Of a stretch of DNA of 64,000 nucleotides, positions 1-8,287 are shown in pieces. The notes below the pieces were generated by a model that had not been told where the DNA came from, made no database searches, and was given only the letters and a program-made list of their open reading frames with translations. The first letter of the stretch is position 1. Every line of letters starts with the position of its first letter. The position numbers and the translations under genes were made by a program. Source of the stretch: Massilia aquatica (GTDB lineage Bacteria > Pseudomonadota > Gammaproteobacteria > Burkholderiales > Burkholderiaceae_D); contig NZ_VVIW01000018.1 in the NCBI RefSeq assembly GCF_011682045.1, forward strand, positions 62,001-126,000. Direction: 5' to 3'.

Positions 1-780
1 GGAGACGGAGAAATGCGGCACCCTTTCGGGCCATTCGTCATGCGGCCCGAACCAGCGCGCTTCGATGATTTCGTTGGGGTCCACCCGGATCTCGCCATCG
101 AGATAATCGGCGGTGAAGGCAATCATCAGGGAGTGGGGAAACGGCCACGATTGACTCGAAAAATATTGCAGGTTGTGGACGCGCAAGCCGACCTCTTCGA
201 ACACCTCGCGGTGCACCGCTTCTTCCACCGATTCGCCTGCTTCAAGGAAACCCGCCAGCGGCGTGAAGCGCTTGGCGGCGGACGCGGTGTGCAGCGCCAG
301 CAAGACATGGTCGCCCTTGCGGATCAGCACCATCATCGCCGGCGATATGCGCGGATACGCCATCATCCCGCAGGCACTGCACACATAGCAGCGCTCGCCC
401 GCCTTGAGCTGCATCGGCTGCGCGCAGGCGCCGCAGAAACGGTGCGTGCGCGCCCATTCGGCAATCTGGCTGGCACGCCCCGCCACACTGAGCAGGTCTT
501 CGTCAAACGCACCGAACAGGGAGCGCATGCTGCGCCAGGCGTACCCCGGCAAGGCCAGCTCGTCATGATCGCGCCAGAAGGTCTGGCAATAACGCTCTCC
601 CAGCAGGCCCACCGGATGCGGCGTGCCGGCGATTTCCAGCCGGGCCAGCTCTTGTGCGGAAGGAATCGCCAGGTCGGCCTCGCGCAGCAGCAAACGGCTG
701 CCGTGGAACACAAACGTGAGCGGATCAGGATGGGATTGCGCCGTAATCAGCGGCGTAAAAGATGAGGGCATTTGCAGCAT
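1..780 (-). CDS. nudC: NADH pyrophosphatase NudC (partial, C-terminus off the left edge)
   Basis: Nudix hydrolase that cleaves NAD(H) to NMN(H) and AMP and can remove NAD caps from RNA. Reading from 780 leftward, 260 codons are open without a stop, so the C-terminal end lies outside the window. Visible are the zinc ribbon (CGAC, then CYVCSAC), the Nudix box beginning GFLEAGESVEEAV and ending REVFEEVGL, and just after it SQSWPFPHS, a close match to the SQPWPFPxS signature that separates NudC from other Nudix proteins. The ATG at 780 has AAAGG about 8 bases upstream; the ATG at 771 is an alternative. It is divergent from the GT9 gene at 980. Confidence 0.9.
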   Translation of the reverse strand, partial: MLQMPSSFTPLITAQSHPDPLTFVFHGSRLLLREADLAIPSAQELARLEIAGTPHPVGLLGERYCQTFWRDHDELALPGYAWRSMRSLFGAFDEDLLSVAGRASQIAEWARTHRFCGACAQPMQLKAGERCYVCSACGMMAYPRISPAMMVLIRKGDHVLLALHTASAAKRFTPLAGFLEAGESVEEAVHREVFEEVGLRVHNLQYFSSQSWPFPHSLMIAFTADYLDGEIRVDPNEIIEARWFGPHDEWPERVPHFSVS

Positions 781-979
781 GCGGCCAACCTTTTTTGGAT
801 GTTGTGGACTGCAGGCAGCATACCGCATTTTTACATGCACAGATTGCGCAGCCGTGGGACGCCACACGCACCGGATGCGATCTGCATCAAGGCGCTGCAA
901 GCCGCAGTGAACGCAAGCGACAGCGCCGTGTCCTATCCATAGCATCAGCGGTGCGCGCAAGGGCGGCACAGGTGCCCGT

Positions 980-1996
980 ATGAATGACATCGACATGACA
1001 TCCTCCTGGTTACAGCAGCACGACAGCGCTACCGTGGTCATTTTCCGCGCGCTCCAGCTTGGCGATATGCTGTGCGCGGTGCCAGCCCTGCGCGCCCTGC
1101 GCACGGCCCTGCCTCGGGCGCGCATCAGCCTGGTCGGTTTACCCTGGGCGGAGCAGTTCGCCAGCCGGTTCAGGCGCTATATCGACGAGTTCATTGTGTT
1201 TCCCGGACACGCGGCGTTTCCCGAACAGCCGGTCAGGCTCGACCAGCTGCATGATTTTTACGCGGGCATGCGCGCGCGCCGCTTCGACCTGGCCCTGCAG
1301 ATGCATGGCAACGGCCAGCACAGCAACGCCATTGTGCGGGCCTTCGGCGCGCGCGCGATGGCGGGCTTCGGGGCGGGTCCGGGCGGCAAGGATGAGTACC
1401 TGATTGCCTTTCCGGACACCGGCGCGGAGCCGCTGCGGCTGCTGGCGCTGGCCACCGGGCTTGGTGCCCCGGCGTGCGGCGCGCAACTCGAATTTCCGAT
1501 CACCGGGGCGGACCAGCGGGAGCTGGAAGCGAGCGGCATCACCTGCGGCCTGGCGCCGGGCAGCTACCTGTGCATCCACCCCGGCGCGCGCTCGGCCGAC
1601 AAGTGCTGGCCGCCAGCCCGGTTTGCGGCAGTGGCGGACCAGCTTGCGATCGACCGGAGGCTCACCACGGTGCTGACCGGTTCGCCCGCCGAGGCGCCGC
1701 TGACGGCCGCCGTGGGGCGCCTGATGCGGCGTGCGCCGGTCGATGCCGCCGGGCCGCTGTCGATCGGCGCCATGGCGGCCTTGATGAGCCGGGCGCGCCT
1801 GCTGATTTGCAACGATACGGGGGTGTCCCACATTGCCGCCGGGCTCGGACTGCGCAGCGTAGTTATTTTCAGCAAGGCCGATATCCGCCGCTGGGCGCCG
1901 CTCGACCAGCAATTGCACCGCTGCCTGTGGGACCCGTTCGGCGAGCAGGCGCAGACCGTGATCGATCAGGCAAGGGCATTGCTGAGGTTGCGGTAA
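980..1996 (+). CDS. Glycosyltransferase family 9 (heptosyltransferase-like)
   Basis: A 338-residue protein of the ADP-heptose:LPS heptosyltransferase family, which adds sugars to LPS core or related glycans at the cytoplasmic face of the inner membrane. Family signs are the N-terminal strand-loop VVIFRALQLGDMLCAVPAL, a central CIHPGARSADKCWPPARF sugar-nucleotide segment, and NDTGVSHIAAGLG near residue 280. Start is the ATG at 980; an in-frame ATG five codons later is possible. It converges on a second GT9 gene (2084-3171, minus), with a 14-bp tandem repeat between them. The acceptor and donor cannot be read from sequence; heptose is only the family default. Confidence 0.85.
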   Translation: MNDIDMTSSWLQQHDSATVVIFRALQLGDMLCAVPALRALRTALPRARISLVGLPWAEQFASRFRRYIDEFIVFPGHAAFPEQPVRLDQLHDFYAGMRARRFDLALQMHGNGQHSNAIVRAFGARAMAGFGAGPGGKDEYLIAFPDTGAEPLRLLALATGLGAPACGAQLEFPITGADQRELEASGITCGLAPGSYLCIHPGARSADKCWPPARFAAVADQLAIDRRLTTVLTGSPAEAPLTAAVGRLMRRAPVDAAGPLSIGAMAALMSRARLLICNDTGVSHIAAGLGLRSVVIFSKADIRRWAPLDQQLHRCLWDPFGEQAQTVIDQARALLRLR

Positions 1997-2040
1997 GCGG
2001 CTGGGAGGCGCAAGGCGCGTGGTGCAATGCCGACATCTCG

Positions 2041-2096
2041 TTCAGGCAGCAAAGTTCAGGCAGCAAAGTTCAGGCAGCAAGCTTCAGGCAGCAAGG
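2041..2096. repeat. Four tandem copies of a 14-bp unit
   Basis: The unit TTCAGGCAGCAAAG occurs at 2041, 2055, 2069 and 2083; the first two copies are identical and the last two differ only in the last two bases. The array fills the gap between two convergent GT9 genes, and the last copy supplies the stop codon (2084-2086) of the minus-strand gene. The unit is not a multiple of three, so a change in copy number would not preserve a frame, but only the extreme 3' end of one gene is touched. Confidence 0.9.
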
Positions 2097-3171
2097 TCAA
2101 GGCCGCGCCTTTCACGCAGCAGCCCGAGCGCCAGCGCGTTCACCTCCTCCTGCGACACGTCGTCGACAAAGCTGGCGTCATGCGCACAACGCGTCTTGAT
2201 GTTTGCTTCCCCGCAGACCGGACAATGCACCCGCAGCGACACCGCCGCACGATGCCCCTCCTGCCTGAGCGGACCCGATTCGATCAGGTTGGTCAGCCAG
2301 TAAATGCCGACGGCAGGGGTACCGATCGCCAGCGCCAGGTGCAGCGGGCCGGTATCGTTCGATACCACCAGCGCACTGCGCGCCAGGATGCCGCACAGCG
2401 CACGAGCGAGGCCTTGCCGCTCAGGTCGATCGCCGGATGATGCATCGCCGCGATGAGTTCGCGCACCAGCGGTGCCTCGTCCGCGCTGCCGTTGACCGCC
2501 ACCTGCGCTCCTTCTCCGGCCAGCAGATCGCCCAGCGCCGCGAAACGCCGCACCGGCCAGCGCCGCCGCGCATCGCTTGCGCCCGGCTGCAGCAGGACCA
2601 GCGGCCGCTCGCCCACAGGCGGCAGCAAGCGCGCCGCCTGCGCCAGATCATCGGCGGTCACGTGCAACTCGCGCCGCATCGGCCATGCCGCCGCACCGGC
2701 CAGGGCCGCCACTTCCAGCAATTGCAGGCGCCGGTTGACCAGTCCCTCGTGGCGGACGTTGCGGTCCAGCGGCGCGGCGTCGCGCGCGCACATGCCGACC
2801 GTCAGGCGCGCGCCAAGACGGCGCACAAAAGGATTGGCGTGACGTCCGCCACCGAACAACTGCACGGCGAGATCGATCCTCGCTGCGCGCAGCGTATCCA
2901 CGAAAGCGTCGACGGCGCGCGGATCGGTCTGTTCCTGCACGCCGATGCCCGGATAGGGCGGCATGACCGCCACCGAATCAACCGGCCCGGTCCGCCCTTC
3001 GAGAAACGCCGCATGCCACGCAAGCCCGATGTACAACAAATGCGCCGCCGGATAGCACTGCTTGAGCGCATGCAGGGCCGGCAGGCAAAACACAAAGTCA
3101 CCCAGCGCGTTCGGACGCAGCACGGCGATGGTGCGTACGTCGGCCAGCGGCGCCCGTTCCGCGCTGGTCAC
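2084..3171 (-). pseudogene. Glycosyltransferase family 9, frameshifted
   Basis: A second heptosyltransferase-like gene. The N-terminal part (3171 to about 2402) carries VLRPNALGDFVFCLPALHAL and LVLLQPGASDARRRWPVRRF. The conserved end, VSNDTGPLHLALAIGTPAVG followed by a Cys-rich tail, continues in another frame from about 2400 to 2084. Around 2402 the reading LSGKASL should pass to LCGILARSALVVSNDTG; one base appears to be missing. Intact length would be about 360 residues, normal for GT9. The GTG start at 3171 overlaps the GT2 stop as GTGA, so this is the last gene of the DUF4254-GT2-GT9 operon. It may be a true pseudogene or a sequencing error. Confidence 0.75.
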
Positions 3172-3974
3172 GGCAGCACCCTGGGGGCGTCGACCCGGCG
3201 CGAGAGCACCGTGGTCGGCAATTCCATGTGATAGGCGCCCGATGGAATGATGCCGCAGCCGCCCCAGCGCGCCATGACCCGCAGTTGGGCCAGCACATCT
3301 TCACCGCAGTGGTCGGCCGGCAGCGCGCTCCAGAAATCGAAGCCGCCCGCCGCGCGCAGTTTGGCCGTATCAAACAATACGCAACCGCCGATCCACGCGA
3401 CCCGGTAAGCGCGCGTGGCATCGCGCCCGATGTCCAGCCGGCGCTGCACATGGAACAGGTTGGCGGCACTGTGCAGGTGATGCCGCTCCCACGCGCTGCC
3501 GCCCGGCGCCACGACTTCCGGCTCGACCTGCCCCTCCCAGAAGTCGATGGCTTGCTGGTGCGGCCGGACGTCATGCGCGTGACTGAGTCCGTGCAGGGCG
3601 CTGCCGACAAAGCCGCAGCGCTGTTGGCGCAGGGTGCGCGCCATGCGTTCGATCAGGTCGCTTTCGATGATGACGTCGTCGTCGAGGAACAGGCAACAAG
3701 GCGCCCTTGCCTGCGCCAGCAAGAAAGCGCGCTGCTCCGCCATGCCGCGCCGGGGCAGGTGGCGCAGCATGTCAACCTGCAGTCCTTGCACCGCCATATA
3801 GCGCAGCACGGCGCGCACTTCACCGCTGGCGGCGGCGCCCTCGCCATCGGACTGGTCGGACACCACAACGCGCAAGTGGCGCTGCGTCTGCGCCGCCAGC
3901 GCCGTCAGCGTCACCGCCAGCGCCGCCGCGCGATTGCAGGTCGGTATCAGCACGTCGATGGCGCCGTCGTTCAT
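3168..3974 (-). CDS. Glycosyltransferase family 2
   Basis: A 268-residue GT-A fold glycosyltransferase. The N-terminus VLIPTCNRAAALAVTLTAL and the metal-binding LFLDDDVII near residue 96 are typical GT2 elements, and WIGGCVLFDTAKL with HCGEDVLAQLRV later fits the acceptor half. No membrane segments, so probably cytosolic, working on a lipid-linked or LPS-type acceptor. It overlaps the upstream DUF4254 gene as ATGA and the downstream GT9 gene as GTGA, so the three are translationally coupled. The specific sugar is unknown. Confidence 0.85.
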   Translation of the reverse strand: MNDGAIDVLIPTCNRAAALAVTLTALAAQTQRHLRVVVSDQSDGEGAAASGEVRAVLRYMAVQGLQVDMLRHLPRRGMAEQRAFLLAQARAPCCLFLDDDVIIESDLIERMARTLRQQRCGFVGSALHGLSHAHDVRPHQQAIDFWEGQVEPEVVAPGGSAWERHHLHSAANLFHVQRRLDIGRDATRAYRVAWIGGCVLFDTAKLRAAGGFDFWSALPADHCGEDVLAQLRVMARWGGCGIIPSGAYHMELPTTVLSRRVDAPRVLP

Positions 3975-4588
3975 GGCGCCGCCCCGCTACGCGGCTGCGC
4001 AGGCGTGGCGCCGTACAGCCAGGGATTGAGCGCGGGATCGTTGTACATCTTGAACTGGCGGTAGATTTTGAAGTAAGCGTGCCCGGCGGCGGCTTCGAAC
4101 AGCAGGCGGTCCAGGCAGCAAGCCAGGTCATGCCGCTGCGCCACCAGCCGATGCAACCTGGCCGTGCATGTGGCCACGTGCCCGGCGCCGGCCTCGCTGC
4201 GGCGGGTCTGCGCGTGCATATGAAAAATTTTCAGCGCGAGGATGGACAGGCGGTCGATCATGGCGCCCGCCGTCTCGCTGCTCAGGCGCGCATCGGCGTG
4301 CGGCTCGATGCCGTCGAGCTGCGCCAGCAAGGCTTCGTCGATGAATTCGACCGCATCGTTGCGCAACTGGTTGTGCTGGTCGATCAGGCGCTTGCTGGCG
4401 GCAATGGCGGCGCTGCCGGCATCGGTGCGGCGGGCGCGGTCTTCTTCATCCCACAGCAGGCAGTTGTGCCGGTGATTGGACTCGACCCAGCGCCACAAGG
4501 GGCTGCTGGCCGGGGCCGGCAGGCCGGCATCTCCCAGCCTGGCGTCGTGCCACTGCAACAACGAAACGGCGTCGAAGTCCTTGAGCAT
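3971..4588 (-). CDS. DUF4254 domain protein
   Basis: A 205-residue, mostly helical protein of unknown function. It shows the DUF4254 pattern: LWRWVESNHRHNCLLWDEED, then a K-LID-HNQLRNDAVEFID stretch and KIYRQFKMYND near the C-terminus. I chose the ATG at 4588 because AAGGAGAG lies 6 bases upstream; the frame is open to 4681 but that extension lacks a ribosome site. DUF4254 genes are often found beside GT9 and GT2 glycosyltransferases, as here, which suggests a role in glycan assembly. That role is inference; no catalytic motif is visible. Confidence 0.75.
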   Translation of the reverse strand: MLKDFDAVSLLQWHDARLGDAGLPAPASSPLWRWVESNHRHNCLLWDEEDRARRTDAGSAAIAASKRLIDQHNQLRNDAVEFIDEALLAQLDGIEPHADARLSSETAGAMIDRLSILALKIFHMHAQTRRSEAGAGHVATCTARLHRLVAQRHDLACCLDRLLFEAAAGHAYFKIYRQFKMYNDPALNPWLYGATPAQPRSGAAP

Positions 4589-4703
4589 CGCAACTCTCCT
4601 TGGGAAAACCTCCGGATGCCAGCGCAACCGTGTACAGCTTGGAGTGGTGCGGCATGCGCGAAGTTCCCGGCGCCGGTTCAAGCGTCGTCAATGTCTCCTT
4701 CGA

Positions 4704-5930
4704 CTAACTGGATGACGCCGGCTGCGCGCTCGCATGGCGCGACAGCGAGCGCTCCAGTTCGGCCATGCCGGCCGGCAGGTCGAGGCTGGCGCCACCGGCT
4801 TGCATGCTGGAACCGAAGGCGTGCAGGGTGCGGAACAGGTTGTGCGCGCGGCTCTGCTCGCCCATCTGGCCGATGCGCAGGATGTTCAGGCCGAAGGCGC
4901 CGGAAATTTCCACCTTGTGCACGCGCGACATGTGCGCCCGTACCACATCGGACGAGACGTGCGCGGGCGTGACGATGCCGATCACCGAATTGAGCCGGTG
5001 CTGCTTGGGCACCAGCAAGTCCAGCCCGAGCGCTTCAATGCCGGCCTGCAGCGCTTGCGAGCATTGCTGATGGCGCGCAAAGCGGCGCGGCAAGGTTTCG
5101 GCGCAGACCAGGCGCAGCGCTTCGTGCAGCGCCAGGATGCCGGACACGGGCGCGGTGTAGTGATACGACTTCTGGTTCCAGAACTGGTCGGCCAGCTGGG
5201 CGTCGAGGCACCAGTGGAACGGCTGGTGGCTGCGCGTGGCGATTTTTTTGGCCCAGGCATGTTCCGAGAACGCCAGCAGCGACACGCCCGGAATCGAGGA
5301 CAGCCCTTTCTGCCCGCCGGTAATGACGGCGTCGACTTGCCAGGCATCCATGTCGAGCGCCATGGTGCTGAGCGTGCAGACGGCGTCGACGATCACCAGG
5401 GCCCCGTGCTCGTGCGCCATGCGCGCAATGCTGCCCAGATTGTGATTGCAGACCGTGTTCGAGGTCTCGCCCTGCACCAGGGTGATGGCGGCGTAGCCGC
5501 CCTTGGCCAATGCGCGCTGCACCTGCTCGACGCTGGCGCTTTCGTTGTTGTCGATGTGCAGCAGGGTCGGCTCGCCGCGCACCCGGCTGACCATCTCGGC
5601 CATGCGTTTGCTGAAGTAGCCGTTGCAGATGCACAAAACCTTGTCGCCCGGATGGACCAGGTTGGCGATCGCCATTTCCATCGCCGCCGAGCCCGGCCCG
5701 CCGACGCCCATCACGTGCGAGGAACGGGTCTGGAACACGTAGCGCCCCATCTCCTTCACTTGCGCGATGACCTGGTTCATGGTGTCGCCAAGGTGGTTGA
5801 TGACGATCGAGTTGGCGGCGGCCACGGCGGGAGGAATCGGGACCGGGCCCGCGCCCATCATCAGCAAGGGTTCATCCGGCAGGATATGTTCGAGCGGGAC
5901 GATGTCGGGAACGCGGATTGCCTCAACCAT
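4704..5930 (-). CDS. Class V aminotransferase (alanine/serine-glyoxylate type)
   Basis: A 408-residue PLP-dependent aminotransferase of fold type I. The PLP lysine is K208 in TGGQKGLSS and the partner aspartate is D182 in IVDAVCTLS; MGAGPVPIPPAV at the N-terminus is the usual class V opening. Relatives transfer the amino group of alanine or serine to glyoxylate, or act as phosphoserine or 2-aminoethylphosphonate aminotransferases; substrate specificity cannot be fixed here. GAGGAG precedes the ATG at 5930 by 8 bases. A 115-bp gap separates it from the downstream DUF4254 gene, so a shared transcript is possible. A glycerate 2-kinase that could use its product lies far away at 54123. Confidence 0.85.
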   Translation of the reverse strand: MVEAIRVPDIVPLEHILPDEPLLMMGAGPVPIPPAVAAANSIVINHLGDTMNQVIAQVKEMGRYVFQTRSSHVMGVGGPGSAAMEMAIANLVHPGDKVLCICNGYFSKRMAEMVSRVRGEPTLLHIDNNESASVEQVQRALAKGGYAAITLVQGETSNTVCNHNLGSIARMAHEHGALVIVDAVCTLSTMALDMDAWQVDAVITGGQKGLSSIPGVSLLAFSEHAWAKKIATRSHQPFHWCLDAQLADQFWNQKSYHYTAPVSGILALHEALRLVCAETLPRRFARHQQCSQALQAGIEALGLDLLVPKQHRLNSVIGIVTPAHVSSDVVRAHMSRVHKVEISGAFGLNILRIGQMGEQSRAHNLFRTLHAFGSSMQAGGASLDLPAGMAELERSLSRHASAQPASSS

Positions 5931-6710
5931 GCAATGAACTCCTCAAAGTGTGTGTAACGGATCATTCATCATAGCTTGCAATCAGTTAACAAGTTGCCGA
6001 CGAAGATTTTTGCAGCCGGGGCGGGCGATCCACTGTCCGTTTTATGCAAACCGGATAATTTTTTCTGCTCCGGTATGATTTAGATCAATAGTTTGTCGAA
6101 TATGCGTAAACACAACCATTAAATGTGTCTTTTGGCATAGCGCGCGGTGGCTTGCATTCCGGCTCCGCTTATTTAAGCGATATCAGCACAATCAAAAGGC
6201 ACATGATTATGACGCAAGGATGACAATTATGATCTTTTTACCATAACAATTAATGTTCAATTAATTAATCAGGCGTGGTCGCGAGCTCTGCAAGAACGAC
6301 CCCGGACAGCACCCGCAGCAGGCTCGAATTTTCAACATCTCAATTGGCGCAACAACAACAGGCCAAAATAGAAGCGAACACCAAACCCGTGTAAATTCAA
6401 ACACTTACAGCACTTTCTTATGCGACACAAATTGCCATAGCTAATACCTTCGCAATATTGATTGACACTCCGGTGGCAAATCGTTTTTAATCGCCCCGAC
6501 GAAATAACAATATTTCGCAACAATGCCGGATCCGGCATTAATAACGCGTTCCCGGCATGCGCAAACCGCGTGCCGCTTTCATTGATCCGTCCTGCGAGTG
6601 ATGAATACGATGTCCATAATTCGATTTGTTGATGTATGCCGGTCCCGGCAATTGGCGTTACCACATTGCGACGCTGCGCTGCCGGCCGCGCAGCACGCGG
6701 GAATGCGGCC
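5931..6710. other. AT-rich intergenic region
   Basis: About 780 bp with clearly lower GC than its surroundings between divergent genes (aminotransferase on minus, monooxygenase on plus). The richest stretch is around 6200-6270 (ATTAATGTTCAATTAATTAATC). A minus-strand open frame over 6332-6898 runs into the monooxygenase coding region and has no recognisable protein features, so I do not call it. I see no RNA gene, and no promoter I would defend. Confidence 0.5.
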
Positions 6711-8063
6711 ATGAGCGCCGCCCTGCCCACGTTTGCCGACCTGGCCGCGGGCGTCGCCGGCGGCGTGCTGAGCCGGCCGCGCATCGCCATCATCGGCGCC
6801 GGCAGCAGCGGCATGGCGGCCGCCGCCGAGATGCTGCAGCGCGGCCTCGACCCGGTGCTGTTCGAAGCGCGTGCCGAGCCGGGCGGACTGTGGGGCAAGG
6901 ACCCGCTGTCGGCGCTGTATCCGGACCTGGTCCAGGGCGCCGCCGGGCAATTGCCGCTGTCGCAGCCGGGTCCGGGCAGCTGGGCCGCTTACACCGAGCA
7001 ATGCCTCGACACCATCAAGCGCCAGGGCCTGGCCTCGCGCATCTTCACCTCGACCAAGGTACTGTGCGTGTCGCCCTCCCTGCATGACGCCGGGGCCGAC
7101 CTGCTGATCGCCAGCGCCGACCGGGCCGCCGCCCCCTTGCTGCGCCACTTCGAACACGTGGTGTATGCGGGCGGGCTGTACCACACACCGCAGATGCCCG
7201 CGATTGCCGGCGCCGAGCGCTTTGCCGGACGCATCCTCCACTCGTCCGATGTGCGCGACCTGAGCCGCTTCGTCGGCCAGCAGGTGCTCATCGTCGGCCT
7301 GGGCCATACCGCGCTGGCATGCGCCGCAAAACTGTTTCCGGTGGCGCAGCAACTGGTGCTGTCGGGCCGCAGTCCCACCTGGCTGGTGCCGCGCCTGCTC
7401 CACGGGACCCCGATCGACGTCGCCATGCGCGCACTGAAGGAAACCTTCCGCCACAGCTACCAGGCGCGGCTGTGGGATGCCTGCCGCGAACACGGCGCGC
7501 TCGGCCATGCGGTCGATCCGACCAGCCACGAGATCGACGTCGGGCGCCAGCGCATCACCGTCAGCGATAGCATGCTGGGACCGCTGCGCAGCGGCATGGT
7601 GCCTTTGCGCCCGGCGCTCGCGCAGGTCGACCAGCGCACCGTCTGGTTTGCCGACGGCAGTACCTGCCAGGCCGACGTGATCGTCTGCTGCACCGGCTAC
7701 CAGAGCCAGGCGATCCTGGCCGAAGGCAGCGAGCAGCCGCAGCAGCTGGTCGGCAACGTGCTGCACGCGCGCTACCCCGGCCTGTGGTTCACCGGCGCCC
7801 CGGCGCTGTGGGGCAGCCCGGCCCCGATCGCCAAAAAACAGGGCCGCCTGATCGCCCATGCCATCGCCATGGGCTGGCGCCGCGACGAGCTGGCCCAGGC
7901 CGTGCGGCCCTACGTCAACTACGACAAGGCGGCCACGCGCCTGCCGTTCGGCTTCGAGGCGGCCGACTTCAACGGCTACGCGCACATGGTCGACCAGGCC
8001 AGCGCCGAGCCCAGCGGCGAGCACGCGCCGCTGGCCGACGATCCGGTCGACTACGCCGGCTAA
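6711..8063 (+). CDS. FAD/NAD(P)-binding flavin monooxygenase-like protein
   Basis: A 450-residue flavoprotein. The N-terminal Rossmann loop IIGAGSSG (residues 28-34) should bind FAD, a second loop IVGLGHTALA near residue 190 should bind NADPH, and VIVCCTGYQSQ in the C-terminal third is the classical ATG/CTGY motif of flavin-containing monooxygenases. The substrate is unknown. The start is the ATG at 6711; the frame is open 75 bases further upstream but without any features. It stands alone, preceded by the AT-rich region. Just after the stop the 12-mer GGCTAAGCAAGC is directly repeated (8058 and 8071), the first copy including the stop codon. Confidence 0.75.
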   Translation: MSAALPTFADLAAGVAGGVLSRPRIAIIGAGSSGMAAAAEMLQRGLDPVLFEARAEPGGLWGKDPLSALYPDLVQGAAGQLPLSQPGPGSWAAYTEQCLDTIKRQGLASRIFTSTKVLCVSPSLHDAGADLLIASADRAAAPLLRHFEHVVYAGGLYHTPQMPAIAGAERFAGRILHSSDVRDLSRFVGQQVLIVGLGHTALACAAKLFPVAQQLVLSGRSPTWLVPRLLHGTPIDVAMRALKETFRHSYQARLWDACREHGALGHAVDPTSHEIDVGRQRITVSDSMLGPLRSGMVPLRPALAQVDQRTVWFADGSTCQADVIVCCTGYQSQAILAEGSEQPQQLVGNVLHARYPGLWFTGAPALWGSPAPIAKKQGRLIAHAIAMGWRRDELAQAVRPYVNYDKAATRLPFGFEAADFNGYAHMVDQASAEPSGEHAPLADDPVDYAG

Positions 8064-8287
8064 GCAAGCGGGCTAAGCAAGCTGGTTTCCGGAAGCGCCG
8101 CGCAGCGGCCAACGATGCGCGGCGCGGCGGGCCGGGCAATGTGGGGATGCGCACGCCATTGTGAAATCAAGGGTTTTTTTGCGGCGAGTGAAGTTACAAT
8201 TCCGCCTTGTCAAATGATCGCCAGTACGGTCATGCAAGATGGCCGGCACGCGCGTTCACCGCCCGGCCGCACTCCCGGAAAAATCCT

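Noticed and set aside
6332-6898. 188-codon minus-strand frame in the AT-rich region.
   Set aside because: It overlaps the monooxygenase start, has no ribosome site, and its composition changes abruptly between the AT-rich and GC-rich parts.
8058-8082. Direct repeat GGCTAAGCAAGC around the monooxygenase stop as a regulatory site.
   Set aside because: Only two copies, the first including the stop codon; best explained as a small local duplication.
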